The translations under genes and the position numbers were made by a program. A DNA stretch of 64,000 bases from Schizochytrium sp. TIO01 (lineage: Eukaryota > Sar > Bigyra > Thraustochytrida > Thraustochytriidae), in NCBI GenBank assembly GCA_004764695.1, contig SMSO01000032.1, positions 7,584,668 through 7,648,667 on the forward strand. The letters are read 5' to 3'. Below are positions 20,305 to 31,419 of the stretch, piece by piece (the first letter of the stretch is position 1; each line of letters starts with the position of its first letter). Under the pieces are notes generated by a model. That model ran no database searches. It saw only the letters and a program-made list of their open reading frames with translations, and had not been told where the DNA came from.

Positions 20305-23259
20305 ATGCCAACTCCGGTTAAGTTTGGCGTTGGAAGCGAGGTGAAGGCAAGCCTTTCAAGGGTTCTAGTGCCAGAAAAGGCAAAAGATCTGTATGGAGAC
20401 GGTTGGCTGGACGTCTTAGTGCCTGGTGTAGTGACGAGGATTGTACAGAGGTCGAGGGAAGTGCAATTTTCGCTCAAGGATGGCTCTACAGCGCTAACCC
20501 AGCTGAGTGTGAAATGCCTTGCTGACAAGGACTCGACAACACCCGGCATCCCCAACAGGCTGAGAAGAAGATCCAAAGATGTTGACAATGAAGTCAATTC
20601 TGATGATTCTGACGACTCCAAGGACTCCGAGGATGATGGGGACACCAAGAAGAACACAGACAAAAAGAAAGCGCCGAAATCCAAAGCAGCTCCAAAGAAG
20701 AAGGCTGCTGCTGCTACTACAAGTGCCTCTAGTGACGCCAAGAGCAAAAAGACCACTAAAAAATCTCCTGGTAAAGACTCCAACAACACTAAGGACAATG
20801 ACAAGGACGAAGCAACTCCCAGCAAAGCGGTAACAAGAAATGCTTCTGGGGCCTCGAAGAAGCCTGCTACGAGGAACAAAGAAAAAGTTGTAACCACGAC
20901 GTCCAACAAGAAGACTACGCCAGCTGCAGCAAAAAAGGCCACTACTACAGCTAGCAAGACTGCAACCGCCAGCAAGAAGGCTGAGGCAGCTAAGAAGGCC
21001 GCAACGACAGGCGCAAAGAAGGCACCAGCAAAGAAAGGGCGCACGGCATTGGTCAAGGATAAAAAGAATCCCGAGCTCGAAGATAGTGTGTCTGAGGCGG
21101 AAACCTACGATGGGATGGATAGCAGTGTCGGTAGCAGCAGTAGTGATGAAGAAGATACGAAGAAGATAGTGGGAGCTAACAAAGATCAACGCTCAAATGC
21201 AAAAGTTTCTAAAAAGTCTACCCCCAAGTCTCCTGCAAAGTCTCCTTCTAAGGGTAGTAAAACAACGTCTGGAGCTCGAACTCCAACGAAGCGTCGTAAG
21301 CTTGTAGAGAGTAGTGGTGACGAAAAAGATACGTCTGACGATGAGGAGCGACCAACTCCAATTAAGAAATTGAGGCAGAAGGCTGACAATGAGTCCGACT
21401 CACATAATGAATCTGACACTACAGTGGATCAGGACAATAAGCGGGCTCTTTCAAAGAAGGCAACCACCAAAAGGTTATCGCATGGGATTGCAAAGGCTCA
21501 TAGTAAGAAATCTGCGACCTCATCGACCCCGACAGCAAAGTTCGGAGGAAAATCGGCATCTTCTTCTCGTAAAAAAAACAGGCGTCGACTAAAGCGAGAT
21601 GAAGTAAGCTCCGATGACGAATCAGAAGATAGTGACACAGAAATGAAAGAAAGAGCCCGAGCTAGTAGTTCTGAGGAAGAGAGTAGCTCAGAAGAAAGCA
21701 GTTCTGAAGAGGAAACTAGCTCTGAGGAAGAGTCTGACGATGATAGGAAAAACAGTGCTGCTGCTAGCATGAACTGGCAGAAGAGGATGAATTCTAGAAT
21801 CCGATTTAAAGAATCTCTGCAGTGGAGCTATATTAAAGAGCGCAAAACTGATACGCGTGCAACATCCTCTCTCCAATCTCGTGAGCCACAAATGCGATGG
21901 ATGGATGATACTGGCGCAAACTATGACCGACCACCGCTTGCGTACTTTATGGAGTTTTTTATTGGGCCAGAAGGCCTTCAAGAACTCGTGCGCTGCACCA
22001 ACCAGCGCCTTGCGCGAAAACGCCACCCAGAGCTCAGTGTACACGAGTTCGAAATCTATGTTGGCCTTATTTTAGCCATGACTCACAGCCCATACGTGCC
22101 GCGTAAATTTCTTTGGAGTGCCAACTCGGGTGATTCGTTTGTCTCTCCAAACTTTTCGCGCTTTATGGCTATTGAGCGCTTCAAACAGATCAGTGCGGCG
22201 CTGTGCTTTGTTGATGAAAACGCTGTTGCTGCTGCTAACGGTTCCCTTGCATCTGATATGAATGGCAAATCCTCACATCATCATCATGAGCTGTCGTTTG
22301 CCGCGTCTGTCGAGCCTTTGGTGCAGTGGTTTAATTCTCGTCGCGAAGCAACTTTAAACCCCGGTCATGGCATGTGTTGTGATGAAGTTTTGGCTAAGTG
22401 GGAGCGTGATGATAGTCGCTTTGAAGATAGCAAGAAAATTCTTAGAAAAGCAATCGGTGATTTCGAATCTCTTGGCGTGGAGATATTTTCTCTTTCGTGC
22501 TGCTCTTCATACGTAACGACTCGTATTGAACTTGTAGACACACAAGAAGGTATGCCAATGAAAAAATTTGATGAAGGCCGACAGCCATCTACAGCATTGA
22601 TGATGCGCCTCGCAGAGCCTTTAGCTGGTTCAGGACGAACAATCTACGCAACTCCCTTACTAGCTTCTGTAGAAGCTGCAGTTTACCTTCGGAGGAACTT
22701 GGGTCTTTTCATGATTGGATCAATCAAGGGTAACGATGAACACTACCCTCGTGACTTTTTGAAGGGCTACCGCTATAAGCACCGAGGAGATTCGTGCTTT
22801 CTAGAAACCGACATTGCCAAAGTGCCTATTTTTGCGCATGGGTGGAAGGGAAGCCATGTAGAATGCATTGTGGCCAACTGTGGCACGGCATTGCCAGGCG
22901 AAAAGACAAAGAAGAGAAAGCGTAAGAGCTCTAGCTATATAGATAAATTGGGCAACGAAGATCGCAAGTTGCCAAAAGACATGACTACTGCTGAGTTCTT
23001 TTCTCATGCTAGCGTGGCAGATATACAGTCTTATCATCGTTCTGAAATTCTCAAAATGGAGCAAGTTAATGTCTCAAAGAGATTTGAGACTCGACTATTT
23101 ACCTCAATCCTTGGCATCTGCATCACAGACGCTTACTTTGCTTCAAGCTTTTTCTGTCCCAAACATGGTCAGTACAACGCAAAAAATCTGCATGAGTTCG
23201 TTATGGCAGTAAGTGATGGCCTTTTATCGAAAGACTCGAGAGGCAAAACTAGTTCATGA
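20305..23259 (+). CDS. piggyBac transposase-derived protein with long disordered N terminus
   Basis: The 984-aa protein starts at ATG 20305. Residues 1-75 look folded and beta-rich (GWLDVLVPGVVTRIVQRSRE), perhaps Tudor/SH3-like. Residues 80-520 are disordered, alternating Lys/Ala-rich, Ser/Pro-rich and Ser/Glu/Asp-rich tracts like those of chromatin proteins. From about 540 to the end is the DDE_Tnp_1_7 (piggyBac) fold: PPLAYFMEFFIGPEGL, then YVGLILAM, then FSRFMAIERFKQI and ALCFVDENA, matching the conserved N-terminal transposase segment in order. The first catalytic Asp is retained (CCDEV, about residue 690). At the second the usual DNxFTS is replaced by ATPLLAS, so the Asp is missing. The C-terminal Cys-rich DNA-binding domain is absent. 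An uninterrupted 984-codon frame with lost catalytic residues suggests a domesticated host gene rather than a live transposon. I could not identify terminal inverted repeats or TTAA target sites flanking it. Confidence 0.75.
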   Translation: MPTPVKFGVGSEVKASLSRVLVPEKAKDLYGDGWLDVLVPGVVTRIVQRSREVQFSLKDGSTALTQLSVKCLADKDSTTPGIPNRLRRRSKDVDNEVNSDDSDDSKDSEDDGDTKKNTDKKKAPKSKAAPKKKAAAATTSASSDAKSKKTTKKSPGKDSNNTKDNDKDEATPSKAVTRNASGASKKPATRNKEKVVTTTSNKKTTPAAAKKATTTASKTATASKKAEAAKKAATTGAKKAPAKKGRTALVKDKKNPELEDSVSEAETYDGMDSSVGSSSSDEEDTKKIVGANKDQRSNAKVSKKSTPKSPAKSPSKGSKTTSGARTPTKRRKLVESSGDEKDTSDDEERPTPIKKLRQKADNESDSHNESDTTVDQDNKRALSKKATTKRLSHGIAKAHSKKSATSSTPTAKFGGKSASSSRKKNRRRLKRDEVSSDDESEDSDTEMKERARASSSEEESSSEESSSEEETSSEEESDDDRKNSAAASMNWQKRMNSRIRFKESLQWSYIKERKTDTRATSSLQSREPQMRWMDDTGANYDRPPLAYFMEFFIGPEGLQELVRCTNQRLARKRHPELSVHEFEIYVGLILAMTHSPYVPRKFLWSANSGDSFVSPNFSRFMAIERFKQISAALCFVDENAVAAANGSLASDMNGKSSHHHHELSFAASVEPLVQWFNSRREATLNPGHGMCCDEVLAKWERDDSRFEDSKKILRKAIGDFESLGVEIFSLSCCSSYVTTRIELVDTQEGMPMKKFDEGRQPSTALMMRLAEPLAGSGRTIYATPLLASVEAAVYLRRNLGLFMIGSIKGNDEHYPRDFLKGYRYKHRGDSCFLETDIAKVPIFAHGWKGSHVECIVANCGTALPGEKTKKRKRKSSSYIDKLGNEDRKLPKDMTTAEFFSHASVADIQSYHRSEILKMEQVNVSKRFETRLFTSILGICITDAYFASSFFCPKHGQYNAKNLHEFVMAVSDGLLSKDSRGKTSS

Positions 23260-23529
23260 TTTAAAAAATAAATAAAAAAATCTATATATCTCATATTCAT
23301 TGTGTTTTATTAACTTTTTAGAAACCTACAGCATTTAATGAAATAGCATGAACAAGGAGAGGGGGGGCAAACATAGCTCATTTGAAGTTGATAGCAAAAG
23401 CTCTGATTTTTGTAGTGGTCACTTGGAGAAACGAAATCAGAAGTGTCCCGAACAAGATTTTTTTTTTTAGAACATGTAAAATTACGTTAAAGGTTTCCAT
23501 TCCTCTGCGGGCTAAAGATGCATGATCCA

Positions 23530-26500
23530 CTAGTTAACAGAAACATCAAGCATCGCGACACCTGCTGTTGTAAACGTCAGCACCATTGAGTAGACATTCC
23601 CATTCTCAGATGAACGGCCTTCTGGAGTAGAAAAGATGACGTGGCTGATTGCCCCAGCCAAACACGGATGGTCAAATGGTCCATAGCTTTCGAAAGAATC
23701 CAACACAACTTTTGGAGTTTGCGCAGAATTCTCCCTCTGGTTAGAAAAAGGAGCTTCAAGAAGTACAATTGCCGGGTCTTGCGCCATGGCACAGACAAGA
23801 AGAGAACTGCTTCCAGGCCGCTCTAGTAATTCACCTTGTACAAGCACGTCTGTGCTCCCCTCTGATGCGCCTCCGGAGGACCCCATTTGATGAAGGAACA
23901 GCTCCTCACCAGAGTCAATTGACCAAGCACCAACTTGGCCATCTCGGCTCCAAGCATAGGCTGTATCTCTCGCATCATTTAAATGCATAGCGACACACGG
24001 ACCTGGAAATTCTTTCACAATTCGCAAAGGTTGACCCCAAACAAGGTCCCATGTCCGTATAGTACAGTCAGTGCTGTAAGAAATCGCCATTTCCTTCTCA
24101 CGACTGCCAAGGAATTTGACACCAAGCACACCACCCTCATGCCCAGTAAGTGTGCGTATTTCTGCCCCGTCTTCAAGATTCCATGCACCTGCGTATTGTC
24201 AAGCAAAACAAAATCATAGATTTCAAATGTCCACCATATCGCTGTTAATAACTATATTGACCCATTTCTATATCATTTGTCTTTCGTCATCTTTTCGATC
24301 AACAGAAATTAAACTTACGGATTGTTTTGTCTTGCGAGGCAGAAAGAATGATTTCCTCAACATTGACAGTTGCAATGCCTCCAATTTTGGAGAACGCTGT
24401 TATGCCGTCTGTGTGGCCTCTAAGCCGCATGCAAAGCTTTCCAGTATCAAGATCCCATAAGTGAATGAACTTATCCCGCCCACCTGAGAAAAGACGGTGA
24501 CCAGAACACAAACGTAGCGTATCTACGCGAGAAATATGCGCACCCAAGGTGTAAAGTTTGTGCCAAGTATGTCTATTCCAGACAAGTACTGTTTGGTCAT
24601 TACTCCCGCTAACAACAAAATCCTTATCAGCACAAATGGCGTTCACCTGAGCAGTATGCCCAGAAAGTTTTGTGGACAATAAGCCAGTGCAGCCATCAAA
24701 CGCATAAACAAGGCCAGTGTTACACCCATAGAAACGATGCTCTGGAGTCACATAAAGTGCTGTCACAGTAGAACGCATAAAGTGATCTTCAGCCTCCGCC
24801 TCGAGCATATCTTGTAGCTTTTCCTTTTCATCATTCGAAGACTCATAAGATGGTGCGGGACTCTCACTTAATCGGTAATTGTTATTGTTATTGTTGTTGG
24901 TACTCGGCCGCTCGGCAACAATTTCTTTCGAATGATCTTCGCCGAGCGATCCAGCTTTGATGAAATTTGCATCGCTGTCACGCAGAACGCCATCATCAGT
25001 TTGAGTATCCTGCGTCTGTTCTTCTGGCGTTTCTTCGCCCTGGACATTTAGATGTGGGATTTCTGCACCTGGAACCTCAAGTCCTTCAACATCCCACCAC
25101 AAGACAGATTTATCGTCGCTCACGCTCAAAAATGCAAGGCCGTCTCTTCCGGCGGCCTCGGTACCACAAAATTGATCATCGATACGCATTAACGCATTTA
25201 TTGCGTCAGCATGACCAGCCAAGTTGGTGACTAATTCACCAGCACCCGAATCAGGGTCCACTCTCCACACCTTGAGTGTCCGGTCAGCCGAAGCAGATAC
25301 AAGAAAGTCACCCCACGTTGTTAGTGCTCGAATCTCACCATGGTGAGCCGAAAGAATGCAAAGTGGCACAGCCTCCAATCCTTCGGCAGGAGTAGGGAGA
25401 CCCCAGATGCGAACCGTATGATCTGCAGAGCCAGTGACTACACGAAGATTATCATTTCCTTCTAGGAAGTGGATAGATGTGACGTTGTTTTCATGCCCAC
25501 GAAGCACGATAGCGGAATCTTTTCCCATTGGTGTCGCTTCTGAAGTATTGAGATCTAATGGAAGGTCTTTCCATACGTAGCCGAGGCCATCATCTGCGCA
25601 ACTGGCAACATTAATCATGCAGGATTCATAACTATGGTGAAGGTCAACCCCAAGGACCCAACCATCGTGAACTTGAGAAAGTTCATACAGTACTTTGCAA
25701 TCAGGAATTGTCCAGATCAACACCGTGCCATCATCCGAACCAGAAACAACCACACTATTGCGACTACGTAGAGCTCGGACAGAGTCTTTATGATGCGAAA
25801 ATGTTTTCATTTCTTCAAAGACAGCCGGAGGCTCCTTAATGCGCCAAAGCTTGCATGTTGTATCCATAGAAGCAGAGATAAGAAGACCGTGTGTTCGCGA
25901 TGATTGCAGACCATGGACTGCCCAGCCTGGATGCGCATCTATGCTTGATACAATATGGCCTGTTTCAGAATTGATAGCTGCAAGAATGCCTTTTGAGCCA
26001 GTGCATGCAAACAAGTGGGGTTGCTGAAGACCAGCGACAGCTTGCAAAAAACCTAAGTCAAGGCCTTTGAACCGGTGCAACAGAGGGTCCATTGCACTCG
26101 CTAGAACAGGCCAGCGAGCGATAGGCCCTCCATTCTGTTTGGCTAAGAGTTTGCGAAGGGAACTAAGGTTGTGCACAAAGTTGTGAAAGTAGCGATCAGC
26201 AATACGTATAGTTGACAACTTGTTCCACAATAGTTCACTAGCAAGTTGTTTACGTTGGGCAGGGTCCGCTTTCAGGATTGCAGACCTGGAAGTACGCACA
26301 GCGCGTGAAATTGCACAAACGCACTTGGGGTTTTCTTCTTCGGCAAGGGCAAGATCCTTATCGATAAGACTTCGAAATGTCTCGTCATCTTCCACCAACA
26401 TCTTTGCCAGTACCCAATTGACATTCACTGTAAGAAAGTATACTTGGGATTGGCGTCTTGCCTTCTGCATATGCAAGGCGAAGTTGTGAAAAACGTATGG

Positions 26501-27028
26501 GACGGGATTGACCCAAGGCCGGCCTCCAGAGCGAAGAAAAACACCGTCTACAAAGCTCGCTTGCATTGCCTCTAGTTCTTCAGCTGAGTACGCACAACGC
26601 ATGGACGCTACAAACGTACTATCAAGAGAAGTCCATTCTTGGGGGGGTGGGGGGCCATAGATTTCTGCAAGGATGGCACACTCCTCGGACGACGGAAGAC
26701 TTTCATTTTCAATAAAAATGGCCATTTTCTTCCACTCCAAACTCCATAGACCGCTCGTTTTGATCTCACCATCAGCATTCTCCTGTTCGTCTTCTAGCTC
26801 TCCTGCAACGACCACTGCACGGCTGATATCTGTTTGTCTAGAATCAACTCTGCTTCTGATACTAGTTCTTGACGTCTGAGTAACGTCGATACCCTCAAGA
26901 TGCTGCTGCAAGGTTTGCATGACCTCATCGAGATCCGAGTCATCTTCTACAAGGACCACCACGCGAGCAAACGTACTCAACAAGTTCTTAATTTGGTCGA
27001 TATCAAGATCCACAATGACGTGTGGCAT
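23530..27028 (-). CDS. WD40-repeat protein with NACHT-WD-type linker, one intron
   Basis: Two exons are inferred. Exon 1 is 27028-24319 and exon 2 is 24188-23530. The 130-bp intron has a consensus GTAAGT donor and a GCAG acceptor. The join restores the WD repeat (DKTIR then AWNLEDGAE) and gives 1122 aa in frame. The frame opens at 27088 without an ATG; the first ATG is 27028. Residues 1-330 are mostly helical. The segment about 195-270 (VYFLTVNVNWVLAKML, then ILKADPAQRKQLASELLW) resembles the helical linker that precedes the WD40 propeller in NACHT/NB-ARC-WD40 proteins. About a dozen WD40 repeats follow from residue 335, enough for two propellers. A poly-Asn tract and an acidic linker separate repeat groups near residue 700. 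No NTPase P-loop is present. It probably acts as a protein-interaction scaffold; the partner is unknown. Confidence 0.8.
24189..24318 (-). other. Spliceosomal intron (WD40 gene)
   Basis: On the minus strand the intron begins GTAAGTTTAA after ...AATCC and ends in ATACGCAG before GTGCATGG. Removing it joins two WD40 half-repeats in frame (phase 1). Without splicing, translation would stop five codons later. The sequence is AT-rich compared with both exons. Confidence 0.85.
24880..24902. repeat. In-frame Asn trinucleotide repeat
   Basis: An AAC/AAT run on the minus strand encodes seven or more consecutive Asn residues in a linker of the WD40 protein, probably length-variable. Confidence 0.75.
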
Positions 27029-27249
27029 TCTTTCGTTCCGCAGCACCAAATTTCGTTTTTGAAAAGTCCACAAAACTATAAACCCCACAAAACTGCGAGA
27101 TTTTCCCCGTGCTTGACGATTTCCTCAGGTTGCCCCAAAACAGGGTATCCAGAAGTTGGACGTGGGCCTAAGGTCTCGCCTTCCAGTTCAAACCCGTTAG
27201 TCTACTGCTGCTTTCCTGGCCTCGAGTTGATCGCTTTCCCTCAAAACCG

Positions 27250-27507
27250 ATGACACCTCACCAGGACCTCGGGACGCTTGCGTTCAATCAACTAAAAGTC
27301 TCGACTGATGTTCTTCACGATCAACAACGAGGTACTGCTCTTTCCCTCGCTCTGCTCCAGCGCAGCAAGAACACGACTGCAGTCTTCAGATGGCAAAGTA
27401 GTGCCACTGTCAGAGGTACTGGCTGGTGCAGGAAAGATCTGCAAAAGGTACTACAGTGTCTGCAAATGCGAATGAGAATGAGATTAAATAGAATTTGTGA
27501 AGGATAA
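27250..27507 (+). CDS. Possible small ORF divergent from the WD40 gene
   Basis: An ATG at 27250 opens an 85-aa frame. Its first 45 codons have gene-like composition (DLGTLAFNQLKVSTDVLHDQ, ALSLALLQRSKNTT). The last part is low-complexity Arg/Met. It could be the first exon of a spliced gene, or chance. It lies 221 bp from the WD40 start, so the two would share a divergent promoter. No family is recognised. Confidence 0.2.
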   Translation: MTPHQDLGTLAFNQLKVSTDVLHDQQRGTALSLALLQRSKNTTAVFRWQSSATVRGTGWCRKDLQKVLQCLQMRMRMRLNRICEG

Positions 27508-28770
27508 AATTAATTGCTAAGAGTCATGGCGAAAAGCGCTAAGACAGCAAAACTAAAAAAGAAGAGTAAAGCGGAATTAATGAGCCTTGCTGAACGGACT
27601 CTTTTCGTATTTGTAATAATACATATGTATCTAGTACCCACTATCGGTTTCTCAGTGTTACTGCCCAACAGGTCACAAGGGCAAATGATTCCCTAGAAGC
27701 GTTCTGGACAAAGGCGTGCGTGCAGCTGTGGATGTCGTCATTATAGTGCAGGGATGGGGTGGGGACATTGGTTGATTGAAGAAGTTCATCATGTCATGTA
27801 AAAATACTACTTTTGATCGCTAGGCTGGAATTACATTGAAAATAAATGCTCCAAGGCTGTAGAGATTATCGCTTTGTTAGATTGGACCAGGCAGGAAATG
27901 CGCAAAATGAGATTTGTGAAGACAACTCATTGGTATGCTGACAACGAGATTTGCTCATCAAATACAATATATAGGTCTCAGTTCTGAATAAGCGTTCATT
28001 CGATATTAAAGCTTTTGTGGCCAAGTAAGGCTTATGATGACTTATATAAGAATGACCTGCTGTCCTACATTGCTAAAAACGAATCTTGTTTGGTTTTGAT
28101 TATAGAACCTAAGTCACTTTATATCTTTCTTTTGCATAATGCTACTACTCTGCATCAAGTGGGGGTTTCGGGATTGGATCTAAAATCTAATCTGATTACC
28201 TAATGGCATATGAAATCAATGATTTAGCATGGTAGTGTTTAAGTTCGGTAGATATTGCTATCCGAATGGTGCATACCTGAATTAAAGAATATTTATAATG
28301 CTAGAAATTATGCCTTCGATTCTTAGAATGCGCCAAGGCAACCATATTGTACATAAAAAGAAATAAAATAGTATCTGCCTAGTTCATAGACATTTAGAAC
28401 GATATTGAAAGCACCATTATAGAAATGACAATATGCGCTCGCCGTATGTTTCCACAAATGTTTACGCTATCATGCCAGATAATCCCGCTCAAATCAAAGT
28501 TTCGTATCTATATCGCAAGAATTAACCAGTCAGTCCCCCAATGTGTTTGTCTCGACTTTTTGCAGCCTCTCAGAATCTCTTCTCATCCAAAATAGAGAAT
28601 TTATCTAAATAGAGAGCCACTTTGGCGCGTGGTTGCGTTTGACCAGCCTTAAGAATGGTTATTTTTAACTAACTGTACCATTGCTAATCAATTTTCAATA
28701 TTTATGTTCATCGTTAGAACAAACCAAACCTGAATGAGGGAACGCCAGCGCCTGCAATAATCTCACCACG
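27508..28770. other. Intergenic, AT-rich, no gene supported
   Basis: About 1.26 kb of AT-rich sequence with only short frames. It presumably contains the promoter of the LRR gene near its right end. Confidence 0.4.
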
Positions 28771-31419
28771 ATGGACCACGGCGCCGCCTCGAGAGCCCTC
28801 GGGCAGCTCGTGACAGGACCGAGGCTAGGAACGGGTGCGGAGAGCGAGCTATCGAGGCTCCGTGATCGCACTCGAGCCCTCGAGAGCGAACTAGAGGATG
28901 CGAGGAGCGCTATTAAAGCCTCGTTTGGCAAAGAGCTGAGGTCCATAGAGCGCGTTTTTGAAATGAGGAAAGTAATGCATCGCATTCGAGATGATGTCGA
29001 GTCCTGTATTGCATGGAGCACAAAGTTGCGACTTGGAGGTGCATGTATACATGGAGCTGACAAAGGTAAACACTGCGAGATCTGTATGGCAGAATTCGGA
29101 CGATTGCAAGGTCCGCATGTTCAAGAACCAGACGGACTCGAGGTTGGCGAGATGCTGTTTCGCTCCTTGTCAGCTTTGAAACGCCGCAAGGTAGCCGATA
29201 CAGCTGGCAAAGATCTAGGCCTTTCAAGTTCAGTGTTGTATCAACACCTTGACCGTATCAATACGACATTGAAAGATTTGGATCAACTTCTTAAGGAGCG
29301 CAGCGAAGAGTATAAGTATCTTCTCGAGATCTTCGATGAGTTGTGCAAAGTTACACCGGGAGCTAAACATGCTTTGAAAAGGGAGAATGCCAAGGAGAAA
29401 CGGAGTCAGCAATATGGGCAAGAGAATGACTCGCCACGTGATGATCGTAAAATCACAGAAGTTAAGAAGCGAAAAGTCTTAAATAAGGAAATAAGCATCC
29501 AGCCTCCAGGTAGCTCGTCTTCTAATTCAGATCTCATTAAGCAGAGACAAACAGAGCTTGACCAAAAAAAATTAGGCAGTCCAGTACCAATTTCAGGCGA
29601 TATTTCTCACGACAGCATATCTATTGGTCATGACCAAGCCTCATCTAACCGCTGTCGCACTAACAAAAGTATCCCTCGTGTCCATATTATAAGTATGGAC
29701 TTCGGCATTTTCCCGCTCTCGTTTGCTGTTTTCAATCCAGCACATTTTGATGGTGACAAAAAGGCAGGCAAATATCATGTTGAGCTTGCTCTTGGTCCTC
29801 GAAAGAAGCGTATACGGATCTTCCCAGCAACTAGACTTAATGCCGTCAAAAGAGCTGCCACACAAGCACTGTCAAGCGTAATGAACCGTCCTTTGGAGAT
29901 AGTGAATGTGCAGCAGAGAACAAATGATAATCAACTGATACGCCGAGCTGATTCGGATACGATTGAGATGCTTGCAAGAGACGCTGGTCCTGAAGGTGCG
30001 GAGATCAACCTTTACGCAGAAGTTCAGCCAGACTCCACAAAACCTGCAAGGGAGCAGAAACGCAGCTTTCTTGAATCAAGTATGCAAATGATGACGCAGC
30101 GAGCACAATGGGCACAACAGCTTAAGGAGGAAATTAACATAAACATATGTTTACCTCCCGCTGTTGAGGCTGCCTTCAAGAGTGGTATGACAGACTTGAG
30201 TGCTTTGCACTTGAGTTCAGCAGATGTCTCTATGGTTTTACCACTTTTGTTCGCAGCAGATACAAAGCTTCGATCTTTGGACTTGAGTATGAACAAAATA
30301 TCTGAATGTAGGACAAGAATAGCCAAAGCTTTGCCTTGCTTTAGTTCTTTGCGTGAAATCGACCTTTCTGGAACAGATCAACCACCTTCTGCGCTCGCGG
30401 ACTGCATTAATGCGCTTCCATCTCAGCTTACGAAGGTGAGCTTGGCCAACCTCCCAATCTTTGGAGGAGATACTTGCCCTGGATACGCTTTAATCAAAGC
30501 ATTAAATCGTTTGGAGTACCTGCGCTCACTTAACATTGATGATTCTATGGAAGCTGCAAAGGATTCTAGTACCTCTGATCTTCAAAATGTTCTCCAAAGC
30601 TTCGCAGCGGTGTTGACCAAAGCTCCAAAGCTCGAGGAATTCTCAATGGCTGGGTGTCATTTCTCGCAGCAAACCTACTTTAGATATATACTTTCAGGTG
30701 CCTTGAGTAACCCTGGTATGCGAAAAATTTCCATGGCATATTCTCAAGGCGGGCCTGAACATTCCCCTGGGTCTGCCTGGTCATTAACCCTCGCCTCATG
30801 CATTGAAGCAGAGACTTCACAGCTGACGCATCTACGGCTTGCCCATTGTGATGGTTTTTTCAATTCTGCTGAAGATGTTCGATGTATTATTAGAAATTGC
30901 AAGCAAATGGATGTCCTTGATTTCTCTTATTGCGGCCTAGATGCCTCCAGTGGAGAGGTCATTCTCAAAGCCCCTCATTTGGCTCGAAAATTGAATCTAA
31001 ACGGAAACCCTCGTATCTGCTCGATGTCCATTCACGAGCAATTCGCCTCTACTATCGTATGCGGAAGTTGGATCGAAGTGCGGCTAGCAGGGATTGATTT
31101 GCATAACTGGAAGCGGTTCATCGAACTTTTAGTTACGTCGAACACCTCGCTTCAAGTGCGGAGACTTGAAATTGGCGCATCTTCAACATCACTTCTTGAA
31201 TCCACTAGTTTGGAGGACCTTGTACAGTGTTCCAAGCTTGAATTTTTGCGTGTAAACTCTGCTCACCGTATTGTGAAGAACTTTGTTACAGAAATTGATT
31301 GCGATGGAATACCTGCTCCTTCATTCGAGTCTGGTGGCCGTTCTTCTGGCACTGGATTGCTTGGCTACACGTGGAATGGGGGCAAAAAATCTGTCTTAGA
31401 TATTTGCTACTCGGTGTAA
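28771..31419 (+). CDS. Leucine-rich-repeat (RNI-like) protein with N-terminal coiled coil
   Basis: The 882-aa protein starts at ATG 28771. Residues about 25-50 form a charged coiled coil. Cysteines near 92, 105 and 108 (C-x12-C-x2-C in GGACIHGADKGKHCEICM) could form a small metal site with neighbouring His residues. A second helical part reaches about 200, followed by a Lys-rich disordered stretch with likely nuclear signals (EVKKRKVLNK). Residues about 325-420 look like a small alpha/beta domain (YHVELALGPRKKRIRIFP), PB1- or ubiquitin-like in feel. From about 470 to 850 there are irregular leucine-rich repeats of the ribonuclease-inhibitor type (LRSLDLSMNKI, LREIDLSG, MDVLDFSYCGL). No known family is recognised as a whole. 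Its role is probably as a protein-binding adaptor. Confidence 0.7.
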   Translation: MDHGAASRALGQLVTGPRLGTGAESELSRLRDRTRALESELEDARSAIKASFGKELRSIERVFEMRKVMHRIRDDVESCIAWSTKLRLGGACIHGADKGKHCEICMAEFGRLQGPHVQEPDGLEVGEMLFRSLSALKRRKVADTAGKDLGLSSSVLYQHLDRINTTLKDLDQLLKERSEEYKYLLEIFDELCKVTPGAKHALKRENAKEKRSQQYGQENDSPRDDRKITEVKKRKVLNKEISIQPPGSSSSNSDLIKQRQTELDQKKLGSPVPISGDISHDSISIGHDQASSNRCRTNKSIPRVHIISMDFGIFPLSFAVFNPAHFDGDKKAGKYHVELALGPRKKRIRIFPATRLNAVKRAATQALSSVMNRPLEIVNVQQRTNDNQLIRRADSDTIEMLARDAGPEGAEINLYAEVQPDSTKPAREQKRSFLESSMQMMTQRAQWAQQLKEEININICLPPAVEAAFKSGMTDLSALHLSSADVSMVLPLLFAADTKLRSLDLSMNKISECRTRIAKALPCFSSLREIDLSGTDQPPSALADCINALPSQLTKVSLANLPIFGGDTCPGYALIKALNRLEYLRSLNIDDSMEAAKDSSTSDLQNVLQSFAAVLTKAPKLEEFSMAGCHFSQQTYFRYILSGALSNPGMRKISMAYSQGGPEHSPGSAWSLTLASCIEAETSQLTHLRLAHCDGFFNSAEDVRCIIRNCKQMDVLDFSYCGLDASSGEVILKAPHLARKLNLNGNPRICSMSIHEQFASTIVCGSWIEVRLAGIDLHNWKRFIELLVTSNTSLQVRRLEIGASSTSLLESTSLEDLVQCSKLEFLRVNSAHRIVKNFVTEIDCDGIPAPSFESGGRSSGTGLLGYTWNGGKKSVLDICYSV

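Noticed and set aside
19900-23400. Live piggyBac transposon around the 20.3-23.3 kb gene
   Set aside because: I could not find terminal inverted repeats or TTAA target duplications flanking the gene, and the catalytic site is altered.
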